64,000 nucleotides of DNA from positions 1-64,000 of the forward strand of contig JAHDQF010000017.1 in the NCBI GenBank assembly GCA_018433945.1. The letters are read 5' to 3'. Numbering within the stretch: position 1 is the first letter of the stretch; each line of letters begins with the position of its first letter. The notes under the pieces are model-generated. The model had not been told where the DNA came from, ran no database searches, and worked only from the letters and a program-made list of their open reading frames with translations. A program made the position numbers and the translations under genes. Positions 1 to 10,000 of this stretch are shown here, one piece after another. The DNA comes from Proteiniphilum sp. (GTDB lineage: Bacteria; Bacteroidota; Bacteroidia; Bacteroidales; Dysgonomonadaceae).

Positions 1-580
1 CCGATTGTCCCACCCCCACCGTCTCCACGAAGAGGTAATTGAAGCCCGCCGCCTCACAGAGCACAATGGACTCACGCGTCTTCCGTGCCACACCCCCCAG
101 CGATCCCGCAGAGGGGGAGGGACGGATAAAGGCGTTCTCCTCCATGGAGAGCTTCTCCATCCGTGTTTTGTCGCCCAGGATGCTCCCCCTGGAGCGCTCA
201 CTGGAAGGATCGATGGCCAGCACCGCCAGCTTATGCCCCCTCTCCAGCAGGTACATGCCGAAAGAATCGATGGAGGTGCTTTTGCCGCAACCCGGCACGC
301 CGGTGATCCCCACCCTGATGGAGTGGCCCGAGTAGGGCAGGCACTGCTCGATGATGGCCTGAGCCCTCTCCTGATGCTCCGGCAGAGAGCTCTCCACCAG
401 TGTGACTGCCTGGCTGAGAATCACCCTGTCGCCAGAGAGGATCCCTTTCACATACTCCTCCACGGAACGCAATGTCTGTCTGGGTCGTCTCTTGAGATAG
501 GGGTTCACGCTGGGTGGCTGGGCGATACCCTTGTTCACCTTCAAGCCGTTGTATCTGGGGTCATTCTCGGGATGTTCCAT
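1..580 (-). CDS. meaB: MeaB/ArgK-type GTPase, methylmalonyl-CoA mutase-associated (3' end beyond window)
   Basis: Translating the minus strand from an ATG at 580 gives 193 residues of the G3E P-loop GTPase family that guards methylmalonyl-CoA mutase: it gates cobalamin loading and rescues inactivated enzyme. Seen directly: an N-terminal helical region, a Walker A motif GVPGCGKST at about residues 94-102, a following IDPSS element, then the [18 protein letters not shown] segment and ETVGVGQS, the Walker B/switch region typical of MeaB. The frame runs off the left edge, so the C-terminal third is missing. No mutase gene is visible on the upstream side; mutA/mutB would have to lie elsewhere or downstream. 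The role fits succinate-to-propionate metabolism common in Bacteroidales (inference). The large plus-strand open frames over this region are antisense shadows. Confidence 0.9.
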   Translation of the reverse strand, partial: MEHPENDPRYNGLKVNKGIAQPPSVNPYLKRRPRQTLRSVEEYVKGILSGDRVILSQAVTLVESSLPEHQERAQAIIEQCLPYSGHSIRVGITGVPGCGKSTSIDSFGMYLLERGHKLAVLAIDPSSERSRGSILGDKTRMEKLSMEENAFIRPSPSAGSLGGVARKTRESIVLCEAAGFNYLFVETVGVGQS

Positions 581-663
581 CTTCCTGCTCAAATTAAAAA
601 AAACCGGATGAAGCTCCTGCAAAGATACTTCATTCGGTCTGTATTCGCAATCCTGCGGGGTCT

Positions 664-1068
664 CTATTTCTTCGGAATCACATTTCCCTTGATCCTCAAC
701 ACATAAACGGTATCCGGCACATTGGTATACACCGTAATGCTCTTGTTGAATGTCCCCGGACGGGCAGTAGTGGAGTATTTTGCCGTAATCATTCCTTTCT
801 TACCGGGCAGGATCGGCTCACGTGAATAGCTCGGTGTGGTACAGCCGCACGAAGCGGAAACACGACGTATGATCAACGGGCTATTGCCGGTATTGGTAAA
901 TTCAAACTGGGTGGTAACCGCTCCTATCTCCTCTTGAATGGTTCCGAAGTTGTGCTCGGTCTTTTCAAACGCCATCCCGGGCTTCTGCTGGGCAAAAGCC
1001 ATCAGGGTGCCGATCAACACGGAAAACAGTACAAGGGTTGTTCGTTTCATAAGGGTTGTTCGTTTCAT
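664..1068 (-). CDS. DUF1573 family secreted protein
   Basis: A 134-residue protein with an N-terminal signal peptide (basic MKRTT start, hydrophobic core, cleavage near AFAQQ) followed by one beta-sandwich domain of the DUF1573 type. The family hallmark is visible: an F-NTG-PL-I stretch and the SASCGCTTP motif, with LPGKKG and [12 protein letters not shown] in the second half. These domains are abundant exported proteins in Bacteroidetes with no established biochemical role. Two in-frame ATGs exist (1068 and 1050) because an 18-bp unit including the start codon is duplicated in tandem; either start gives a usable signal peptide. The gene stands alone between the A2M-like gene upstream and meaB downstream. 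Confidence 0.85.
   Translation of the reverse strand: MKRTTLMKRTTLVLFSVLIGTLMAFAQQKPGMAFEKTEHNFGTIQEEIGAVTTQFEFTNTGNSPLIIRRVSASCGCTTPSYSREPILPGKKGMITAKYSTTARPGTFNKSITVYTNVPDTVYVLRIKGNVIPKK
1033..1068. repeat. Perfect 18-bp tandem duplication over a start codon
   Basis: The 18-bp unit at 1033-1050 is repeated exactly at 1051-1068. On the minus strand each copy begins with ATG and encodes MKRTTL, so the DUF1573 protein starts [12 protein letters not shown]. The copies show no divergence, which suggests a recent slippage or duplication event. Confidence 0.95.
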
Positions 1069-1140
1069 ATCTGTTTCAATGATTGTTGCTTGTTTTTATT
1101 GCTCCTGTCTGCAAAAGTAACAATTTTACCCACTAACTGT

Positions 1141-4100
1141 TTATTCTTTAACAATAATTCGCATGCCACCGGTGTGTGAAATGAATGCAGGGGCGTAAAG
1201 GGATTGCACGGTGGCGATGCCACCTGAGTAGCTGCCAGCCCGCGTCACATAGAGGGCATACTCAAACACGCGGGTCCCACGCGGCAACTGATCGAAAAAG
1301 AATGAGGTGGAGGCATCTTTCGTGCTCTGGTAACAGGGCACGCCGTTTTGCCAGGTCATACCGGAGAGCTGCGTGACCGGTTCGAAGCAGGCGGCACGCA
1401 TATCCTTGAGCTGCACAAACTCCAGGTCGCGATCGTTGCGCAGGGTGAGGCGCACCACCACCCTGTCACCCACCTCTAAAGAACGCTCTTCGGTTAGTGG
1501 CACCAGCACCCTACCCGAAGCATCGGTCTGCTCCAGGAACAACTGCTTTTCGATATCGAGTGAACCATCACTTTTTACCACCTTGTCCAGCTCCTCGAAG
1601 TATTGCCGGTAGAGCGCTCCCCAGGCAGGTCCGCTGCCGTTGTGCTCCACGGTAACCACACCCATCACGGGCGTAATCTCCGTTCTGTTCCAGCTCTCCT
1701 TGAAGTAACCGGTTCCCGCTTCTCTGTTGGCCGGTTCAACCAGCTTGCCCCCCACTTTGACAGTGGTCTCACCGGTGGCGAAAAACCAGTCGCTGCCACC
1801 GCTCAGCAGTGCATAGACCGCATCGGTGGTGGCATGTGTCGATTCCCACTGCTGTATCTGCTTCTGCTTTAGCAGCCACCGTTTCATTTGGTCTGTCTCC
1901 GCCGTAGAAGCACCTCCCAGACGGAAAGCATCCATGATAAAGGTATGCACCGGTATGGCCGACTGCGACATAAACACCTGCGCACGGTTATTGGGCCAGT
2001 ACATCCCCATCTCGTCTGAAACGACGGCATGTTCGCGGAAAGAGCGCAGGATCAATTGCACTACCTCTTTCTGACCGCTCCGATGCATCAGCACCGCAAT
2101 CAGGGCACGCTCATAAAGGCCATAGGAGGCCCAATGCTTCTGCAGCAGAGAGCGGTAGAAGCCGGCCATCTCTTTCACCTCCTCATCCATGGGACGATCA
2201 TTGTATGCCGATCGCACATAGAGATACTCCAGATCGGTCAGCGAGATCATCCTGATCTGCTTCCAATCTTTGTTGTACCGCTTCAGCGCGTTGAAGCGAC
2301 GCACTGCCTCGGCATCGGCAAACTCAATTGCTTTCGACTGCATGGCGAGAATCTCTTCCCCGGGTTGAAGAGCGCCTAACTCCTGCAGGCGACTGAACCC
2401 GTAAAGGATATAATGGGTGATTCCAACTGAAGGACGGAACCCTTTAAACCAGCTCCAACCCCCTTCGTTGGTCTGCAACTCCTGCAGGCGACGCACAGAG
2501 CGACTCCTTTGGTCGCGGCTACGGTTCCGGTCGAACAGCAGCGAGAGCCGTTGTCGCTGCGCCGATTCATTGCGGGCGTCAAGCACCCAGGGAGTCTCCT
2601 CCAGCAAGAGGCCTTTCAATTCTTCGTTTTTGTTGAGCTGTGACTGCAACGATTCACCGGTGCCCCCCTCTTTCTGCCAGGCATCCACCATGGCTGTTAG
2701 GCGGGGATAGCTCTTCCCGATATGGGTACCCAGCGAGGTGCTGTAATAGGCGGCAAACCAGGCAACCGCATGGTCCTGCACCGGGTTGCTCAATACCGGC
2801 AGCGCCTGCAACGCGTACCAGGCGGGGGATGAGGCAAACTCGAGGGTGAGCCGGTACTCCTCAGCTGTTGGGGAGCTGTTCTCCCGCAGCCGCTCCATGG
2901 TGAACTGTTTCGTTTCCCCACTGTTCAGATCCATGTGCATGCTCTCGGTCACCAGCATCCTACTGGGCAATACTGCCAGCGCATGCTGCTCGCCATCACT
3001 GAACAACTCTGTCTCCGCCACGATGCGTACCCCCAGCAGCTCAATGCCCGAAGGGACAATAAAGCCCCATGAAGCATCAGTTGAAGCAGCGGGAGCCAGG
3101 GTGAAGGGTTTCAGAGCATCCACCAGGTTGATCTCCGGGATAATCTCTTCGGTAAGGGGATCGAAGAGCTCCAGCCGCACCATGCCATTCAGCAGGCTGT
3201 CGGAGAGGTTGGACATTTTGGTGCTGATGGAGGCAGCATCACCCTCCCTGAAGAAGCGGGGCATGTTGGGTGTGACCATCAGCTCTTTCTGTGAAACCGT
3301 AAAAGCCTCGGAAGAGCCACTGCGCAGTTGCCTGTCGTGTGCCAGCAGACGGAAACGCCAGCGGGTGTTGCTCTCCGGCACGGAGAAAGCGATCTGAATC
3401 TCTCCTTTCTCGTTGGTGCGCAGCTGCGGATAAAAGAAAGCCGTTTCGCTGAAATTGCGCCGCAGCTGGAGGAGTGATGCACTAGGAACTGCACCATCAC
3501 CCATCACGACAGCATCTTCCTGCTTTGCGCTGGATGCCCGGAAGAAGACGAGATCATTGTAAAACGAAAAGCCGTGCCAGTTGAACCTGTCGAACCTGAA
3601 CGCAGGCACCTCTTTCCAGGAAACAGGCATATAACCGCTGCCATAAACGGAGCTGAAAGAGTTATCACGTGTGAGCCGTGCGGCGGATCGATCACGCAGC
3701 AACGATGTCGCCGGAAAGCTCCAGGCTTGGGATGGGTAGATCTGGTCGAGCGAGAAATCATACATCGATGCCAGCAACTCTGCGGCAGCGGGGTTCCCTG
3801 CTCCATCGGTCACCGTGATGCGCCACTCCTCGTCACTTCCCGGACGAATCCTGTCACGGAAGAGATCGAGCTTCACCTGCAACTCCTGCTTCTCCTCTTC
3901 GCGAAGAATATCGGTGTGGTGGCTGTAAAACTGTTGATCTTTCACATAGGTGAGCATCAACGTGACACCTCCGCCATACTCCTCCCGGTATGGGAAGCTG
4001 AAGCGTCTGTTTTCGTTCTCCAGGGTCAGCCACCGCCGTTCCAGCAGTTTCTCCTCTTTCCAGAGCTCATAGAGCAGATGAATCTTGTCGGTCACACCCA

Positions 4101-6918
4101 GCAGGATCTCAGCGGGCTTACCGGGAGCAAAGGTACTGCTACGGACCACAAACCAGTCGTTCGTCTTCACGGGAGGTCGCTTGTCGGTGAAGGAAAAAAG
4201 AATCAGATCTTTCTCCGCCTCTACCGGATTGCCCCTGTCATCCTTTGAGAAGAGCTTCACCCTGTATCTACCGGAACGAAGATGGGTCAGCTGTTTTTTC
4301 AACGCTGGCTGCGAACCGGTTTCAAAATCTCCTTTGGCCACCTCTCTCACAATGGAATCACGCTCATCAAGCAAATAAACCACATAGCTCCCTTCTGCTT
4401 TGACGTCGCTGCCATTGAGGTTTTTCGCTTTGATCAAGACCGGGTCTGAGCTCTCTTTCTCCCACCGCTCTTCCAGTTCCAGTTGGAGCATCATCGAGAC
4501 ATCACCCACAGAAAGAGAATAGCTCCCTGCTTGGGTCTCACCGTTCAGATCGGTCACAACAGCCTCAACGGTGAATGTGGATGCTGTCTGTTTGCCTTGC
4601 TCTGTGTCGCTCTTCTCCGGGGTAAAGCGAATCTCGAAGCAACCCTGATCATCACTGGTCACCACGCCTTCCGCAAACGGTTCCGGCACACCTCCCCAGA
4701 AACGCCACCAGCTCTGCTGACGGGTGATGCGGTAAGTGACGGTGGCCCCCTGCAGCGGCACACCCGAATAGGCAAGCGCTTTACCTCTGAGGGTCACCTC
4801 CTCGCCAAAGCGATAACTTCCCTCAACAGGATCAAATGTCACCTCGAAAGTGGGACGTTTGTACTCCTCCACACGGATAGAGGCGCTGCCCGATTCGGTG
4901 CGAAGGGAGAAGTGGCCGGTAAGAAGTCCCTGTGGGAGTACAAACTCACCGGCGATTGAGCCAAACTCGTTGGTCACACCCACCTGTGAAGCAATCTTCT
5001 CTCCATTGGCATCATGCAGTGAGACCTCTATTTTGCGCTCACGAACCAGTGACCTTTTTGAATCGGCCTCCCTGGTCATCACCGCCTTGTAATAAACCGT
5101 CTGTCCGGGGCGGTAGAGCGACCGGTCAGTGAAGATATCGATCTGCTCACGCTCTTCCCTGTTGCCCGTGACGGCGAAATATCGGGTGCTCCCTGGCCGT
5201 GACAGCAGTGAGCCGCTGTCAGCGCCTTTGATGGCATGAAAAAAGAGGATCTCTTCCGGATCATTGCTCCTGTAAACAGCCAATCCATCGCGGTTGGTGG
5301 TGACGCTCGACGCTTCTGTCAAGCGGGCGTTGCGCCAGTTGCCGGAATAGTTGTAGAGAACAACCACAGCATCCTCCACCGGTCTGCCTGTGACCCGGTC
5401 AACCACAAAAAAGTGATGCAGACCCTTGCCTGCGGTACGGCTGAACAGCGACAAGTCGGACACGGCAAAGAAATATACCGGCTGATCGTTGTCGTTTGTT
5501 TCCGGCTGCGAATCAAATGTGAGCATGTAACTGCCCGGCTCGCTGAGGTTCAGCTCAATTGCAGTCTCTCCCTCCAGATAGGGAGGGGTATCAGGCAGTT
5601 TCACGGGGATCTCCATCACAAAGGTCCGCTTCCTGTTGAGGGTTTGCAGTATGCCTAACTGGTGCTTCTGCAGATCGACAGGGGAATCGATGCGATAGAG
5701 CATCCCTTTAAGGGAACGAAGATTTTTGAAAGTGACGGTTATCTTCTTCACCCCATCTTTGGGAAAAGTATGGTTCCCGGAAAAAGAAAAATGTGGGGAG
5801 GTCAGTTGTTGCAACCGCTTCTCAAGCAGGGCAATCCTTTTATAGTCGGGATATTTGTCAACAGCTCCTTTCAGGAAGTTGTAGAGCTCTTCCGTTTTTT
5901 CATTGCGGAGTGAATCACTGTGCTCAGAGACCCGATATAGCTCCTGCTGGCGCAGCTCAGCTATTTGGTTGATGATCTCCACGCTGAAGGGATCGCCCTC
6001 CCACTCTTTCAGCATCGCTTCGAGTGATGGCAGGGCGTACAACCTATAGGTCTCCTGCAACTGAGCGAGTGACTCCAGTTTATCCAGCTCGGCAAGGAGC
6101 AGTGACTGGCGAAGCCCTCTCTCCAAAAGGGAGGCCATCAGCTTTCTCCAGGTTTCATAGGCCATCAGGTTATATTCCCCCTTTTTCGGATCGAGGGGGA
6201 GATGGATGAACGCTTTCGCCGGGGCAAAGAGTGATGCCGGTGCAAGCTCTCTGCGGGCCAATGTCCGACTCAGATCCTCATTGCTCTCCAGTTGCCGGTA
6301 CTGTTCAATAGCCCGTCGCGCCAGGAAGTCGTACATCGTAGGATAATACCGTCGGGAATCCTTTCCTTCATCCACGACTGCTGCGTAAGCAGAGACCGTT
6401 GCCTTCAGGAGCTGCTCTTTCTCTGCCAGCGACGCCTCCAGATGCTCCACCACCCGGTCATAAAAGTTATTGCGGCTCCACTCTTTCATATCGGAGGGGA
6501 GGTAGCCACGCAGCTCCGTGCGTTGTCTGATCTGCCACTGATCTCTCTGGTAGTACTGCAGATAGAGTTCGCCCAGCATGGAGTGCAAAAGGGCTCTCTC
6601 CACCGCATCACTGCTTTCATTCAGCATCCCCTCCAGTCGTGAAAAAACCACTGTGTCGTTCTCCGCATCACGCGCCAGGTCATACTTGCCCAGGTGAATC
6701 ACAGCCTTGATCACCTGTGGCGTATTTTGTTCGCTTACCGCCCGGTGAAGAATCCTGTTTACCTTTTCTGCGGCCGACTGTGGCAATGACTTTTTTTCCA
6801 GTGCAGACACCTCCTCCCAAAGTGGGGCATAATCGTTCTGCTGCATCTTAATATTTTGTTGCGCTGAGAGCCAGCAAACATTGAGCAATAGGAGAAAGAA
6901 AAGAGGTGGACGTTTCAT
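1141..6918 (-). CDS. Large alpha-2-macroglobulin-like protein (MG2/A2M domains, no thioester motif)
   Basis: A 1925-residue exported protein with an N-terminal signal peptide (MKRPPLFFLLLLNVCWLSAQ). A long helical N-terminal region leads to a carboxypeptidase-regulatory-like segment, then the MG2 signature DIFTDRSLYRPGQTVYYKAV near residue 593. The A2M core signature, EKGEIQIAFSVPESNTRWRF, lies near residue 1173, followed by a helical TED-like domain and beta modules. At the place where bacterial A2Ms carry the CxEQ thioester (near residue 1380) the sequence is NPVQDHAVAWF, so covalent trapping is not expected. Such proteins are common in Bacteroidetes. In other bacteria A2Ms are periplasmic protease traps paired with PbpC, which is not seen here. 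A protease-interaction or envelope-stability role is inference. Start chosen for the signal peptide. Confidence 0.88.
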   Translation of the reverse strand: MKRPPLFFLLLLNVCWLSAQQNIKMQQNDYAPLWEEVSALEKKSLPQSAAEKVNRILHRAVSEQNTPQVIKAVIHLGKYDLARDAENDTVVFSRLEGMLNESSDAVERALLHSMLGELYLQYYQRDQWQIRQRTELRGYLPSDMKEWSRNNFYDRVVEHLEASLAEKEQLLKATVSAYAAVVDEGKDSRRYYPTMYDFLARRAIEQYRQLESNEDLSRTLARRELAPASLFAPAKAFIHLPLDPKKGEYNLMAYETWRKLMASLLERGLRQSLLLAELDKLESLAQLQETYRLYALPSLEAMLKEWEGDPFSVEIINQIAELRQQELYRVSEHSDSLRNEKTEELYNFLKGAVDKYPDYKRIALLEKRLQQLTSPHFSFSGNHTFPKDGVKKITVTFKNLRSLKGMLYRIDSPVDLQKHQLGILQTLNRKRTFVMEIPVKLPDTPPYLEGETAIELNLSEPGSYMLTFDSQPETNDNDQPVYFFAVSDLSLFSRTAGKGLHHFFVVDRVTGRPVEDAVVVLYNYSGNWRNARLTEASSVTTNRDGLAVYRSNDPEEILFFHAIKGADSGSLLSRPGSTRYFAVTGNREEREQIDIFTDRSLYRPGQTVYYKAVMTREADSKRSLVRERKIEVSLHDANGEKIASQVGVTNEFGSIAGEFVLPQGLLTGHFSLRTESGSASIRVEEYKRPTFEVTFDPVEGSYRFGEEVTLRGKALAYSGVPLQGATVTYRITRQQSWWRFWGGVPEPFAEGVVTSDDQGCFEIRFTPEKSDTEQGKQTASTFTVEAVVTDLNGETQAGSYSLSVGDVSMMLQLELEERWEKESSDPVLIKAKNLNGSDVKAEGSYVVYLLDERDSIVREVAKGDFETGSQPALKKQLTHLRSGRYRVKLFSKDDRGNPVEAEKDLILFSFTDKRPPVKTNDWFVVRSSTFAPGKPAEILLGVTDKIHLLYELWKEEKLLERRWLTLENENRRFSFPYREEYGGGVTLMLTYVKDQQFYSHHTDILREEEKQELQVKLDLFRDRIRPGSDEEWRITVTDGAGNPAAAELLASMYDFSLDQIYPSQAWSFPATSLLRDRSAARLTRDNSFSSVYGSGYMPVSWKEVPAFRFDRFNWHGFSFYNDLVFFRASSAKQEDAVVMGDGAVPSASLLQLRRNFSETAFFYPQLRTNEKGEIQIAFSVPESNTRWRFRLLAHDRQLRSGSSEAFTVSQKELMVTPNMPRFFREGDAASISTKMSNLSDSLLNGMVRLELFDPLTEEIIPEINLVDALKPFTLAPAASTDASWGFIVPSGIELLGVRIVAETELFSDGEQHALAVLPSRMLVTESMHMDLNSGETKQFTMERLRENSSPTAEEYRLTLEFASSPAWYALQALPVLSNPVQDHAVAWFAAYYSTSLGTHIGKSYPRLTAMVDAWQKEGGTGESLQSQLNKNEELKGLLLEETPWVLDARNESAQRQRLSLLFDRNRSRDQRSRSVRRLQELQTNEGGWSWFKGFRPSVGITHYILYGFSRLQELGALQPGEEILAMQSKAIEFADAEAVRRFNALKRYNKDWKQIRMISLTDLEYLYVRSAYNDRPMDEEVKEMAGFYRSLLQKHWASYGLYERALIAVLMHRSGQKEVVQLILRSFREHAVVSDEMGMYWPNNRAQVFMSQSAIPVHTFIMDAFRLGGASTAETDQMKRWLLKQKQIQQWESTHATTDAVYALLSGGSDWFFATGETTVKVGGKLVEPANREAGTGYFKESWNRTEITPVMGVVTVEHNGSGPAWGALYRQYFEELDKVVKSDGSLDIEKQLFLEQTDASGRVLVPLTEERSLEVGDRVVVRLTLRNDRDLEFVQLKDMRAACFEPVTQLSGMTWQNGVPCYQSTKDASTSFFFDQLPRGTRVFEYALYVTRAGSYSGGIATVQSLYAPAFISHTGGMRIIVKE

Positions 6919-7014
6919 CTGTTTTTAGGAGTTAGGTGATTGAGCGTGGTAAGATACGCGTTCTTTCCATCTATGAACAAGTAGAACGATGTTTAGGTTT
7001 GATACAAACGACTC

Positions 7015-7078
7015 AGATGTGCGTTTGACCTCAGCTTCATCGCTTTCGAAGGCGATGAAGGCTGCAAGGCAGACATCT
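7015..7078. repeat. Nested inverted repeat in the 162-bp gap between the A2M-like and PPDK-like genes
   Basis: An inner perfect 9-bp inverted repeat (7035-7043 with 7052-7060, CTTCATCGC/GCGATGAAG) is enclosed by an outer 6-bp pair (7015-7020 AGATGT with 7073-7078 ACATCT). It lies just downstream of the PPDK-like stop codon. It could act as a 3'-end stem-loop, but no T-run follows on the minus strand, so it is not a standard intrinsic terminator. Confidence 0.6.
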
Positions 7079-7080
7079 CT

Positions 7081-10000
7081 TTATCCATCCTTGATGCTGG
7101 GCTCACCCTCCTCCTGCGGCTTCATCACCACCCCGATCCGCTTTTTGCCGTTGATCTTGATGCAGATGGGACGCTCAAAACGTACATGCCTTATATACGG
7201 CGTCTCCTGTACCGCCGGAAGAGCGTTGAGGTAGGTCTCATCGAAGAAGCCATCGTTTTCCAGAAAAGGGTTCACCGTGAAATAACCCACACCAAAAGAG
7301 GTCAGGTTCTGGAAGAAGTGGGTGCCCTGGCTCGGCTCGATACGGTAGTTCTCCATACCTGACTCAACGATCACCCTTGCCTGTGAGATATGAGGCCATT
7401 TCACCGGGATGCCGAGCCAGGGATCGGATGATCCCCAGCGACCGGGACCCACCAGCACGTAGTTTCTCCCGGCATCTAAAAACGCGCGGTTGATCTGTTC
7501 AATCTCACTGGCTATCAGCGGATTGTTGGAAGCATTGAAGACGTCGCTCTTCACATAGATCAGGTCCTGGACATCGCTTGTGATACCGTTGCCCAGTGCA
7601 TTCCGGGAATAGAGAATCGTCTGTCTGGGATCAATCTTCTCCAGGTTTTCATGCACCACCTCGCGACTGTCAACAATAGGACGGATCTGCAGCACGTAGA
7701 AAGAGGCGAAACGGTTGTCACGAATGTCAACAGCGAACTCAATCTCCACCGGTCGTCCCATCTCTTTCTGTCCCACCTTGAGCAACTTGTCGAGGATCTC
7801 CTTCAAGGGGAACATGTCATGCTGCAGGATGTTGGCAAAGGAGATGATCTTCCTCCCCCCCTCATAGTAGCCATCACGGATGATCTGATCCTGCGGGTCG
7901 TAGGTCGAGGCCACGTACCGCAGCGGACCCTCTTTCTCTGCCTCCTTCAATCGCAGGTTGAGCAGGTTGAAGCCATCGTCGATGGTGAAATCTTTCGACA
8001 CCGAGTTGAGGTCGAGCGCGTAATACTGTGTCTGCGTGTCACGCAGCGCCAGGTCGAGAGAGCTGAGCTGCAGGATGTGGGATGCATGCAGCGGTGAGAA
8101 GCGCAATCCCATGTTGCCGTCCACAATATACTTACCCAGACCGAACGCCATGTTCACAATGCCATCCTCGGTACGCTCATCCCCTATGGGATAGTAGTTA
8201 ATGGAGCGTGCCACACCCGAGATGGCGGGGTAGAACTGGGTCCCATACTGCGACCCAACCACCTCCTGCAGTACGATGGCCATCTTCTCCTGGTCGATCA
8301 GGTTGTGCGTGGCAGCCATGTAGCTCTTGCTGTCACGGTAGAAAACCGAGGCATAGACCGCCTTGATGGCGTTGCTCAGCAGTCGCACCATCTCATACTT
8401 GTCATTCACGTAAGGAATCATGTAGGTGGCGTAGATGCCGGCGAAAGGTTGATACTGGGAGTCCTCCAGCAGGCTGGAGGAGCGGATGGCGATGGGGCTG
8501 TCGATGGCATCGAAGAAGACCAGGAAGTCACTTACCAGCCTTTTGGGCAGCTTGGCCGCGAGGAAGTGCTTCAGGATCTCCTCATCCTCCCTGTCCGAGA
8601 GAGCCACCGGGTAGAGGTTGTTGGCCTCCATGAACTCATCGAACAGGTCGGTGCAGAGCACCACCGTCTTGGGGGTGGTGACAGGGAACGAGGGATTGTT
8701 GTTCAGCTCCAGGTGTGTCTTCACCATGTAACCGATGAAAGCGAGACCTCTCCCCTTACCGCCGAGTGATCCCTCGCCGATACGGGCGAAGTTAGAGTAC
8801 TGGTCGAACCGGTCTTTCTCGAAGACTGCCACCACACCGGTGTTCTTCATCCGGCGGTACTGCACGATGGTGGCATAGATCAGCTCGCGCGCGTCATGCA
8901 TGCTGGCATACTCAGAGACATCGATCTTCTTCAACAACTCCGCCACAGGGAACATGGCACGCGAGTAAAAGAAGCGGGAGAAATGGTTATGCGAGAGATG
9001 GTAATAGAGTGCATCGTCGGGGATGTTGCGGATATTCATCTGCAGCTCCTTCAGGTTCCGGATGCGGAAGATCTCCTCTTTCGTGTGGGGGTCAATGATA
9101 ATGAAGTCGCCAAAACCCAGGTTCTCTTTGATGGCGTGGCGCAGATCCTGGGGAAATGTCTTGGAGTTTTTATCGATGAACACATTGCTGATTCCCTCAA
9201 TATGTTTCCTGTTCTCTGATTCGGAAGAGGTATAGATAATGGGAATATAGGTATCCTTCGTGCGGATCCACTCACCCAGCCGCTTACCGGCCAGCTGGTC
9301 CTTCTCCCCCTCTATGGCGAAGCTCATATCGCAGATCACCCCAAGCATGTTGTCTCCATATTTCTTGTAGTAGTAAACCGCCTCCTCATAGTTGCGTGCC
9401 AGCAGAATCTTGGGACGCCCCCGCATGCGGAGCATCCGCAGGTGATCATTGAGTGCCTCTTTCGAGAACTCTTTCGATTCGGAAAGCACAAACTTGTAGA
9501 GCAGTGGCAGCTCAGAGGAGTAAAACCGTACCGAGTCCTCCACCAGCAGGATGGTCTGAACCCCCACCGTTTTCACGTCATGTTCAACATTCATCCGGTC
9601 CTCCACCACCTTGATGATGGCCAGCAGCAGATCGGTATCGCCAAGCCAGCTGAAGACATAATCAATGCCACTCAGGCCCTCACGACTCAGTGAGCGGGTC
9701 ACCGCCTTGGAGAATGGGGTGAGTAACACCACCTGCATATTGGGGTAGCGCTCTTTAATCTGTATCGCCAGCTGAAAGGCATCGCCGTTGTCCATGTTGG
9801 GCATACAGATCACCAGTTCATAGTGATTCTGCTTCAGCTCTGAGAGTGCCTCACGGTTGCTGCTTACCTGTGTGAAGCGGGGTGGATAGCGCAGGTTGAG
9901 GGAGACATACTCGTTAAAAATTTGCTCCTCCACGCGACCGTCATCCTCCAGCATGAACATATCATAGCGGGAGGCGACCATCAGGATGTTATAGATCCGT

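Noticed and set aside
5..706. 233-codon plus-strand open frame at the left edge
   Set aside because: It is antisense to the MeaB GTPase, which has unmistakable motifs on the minus strand; the plus-strand product resembles nothing.
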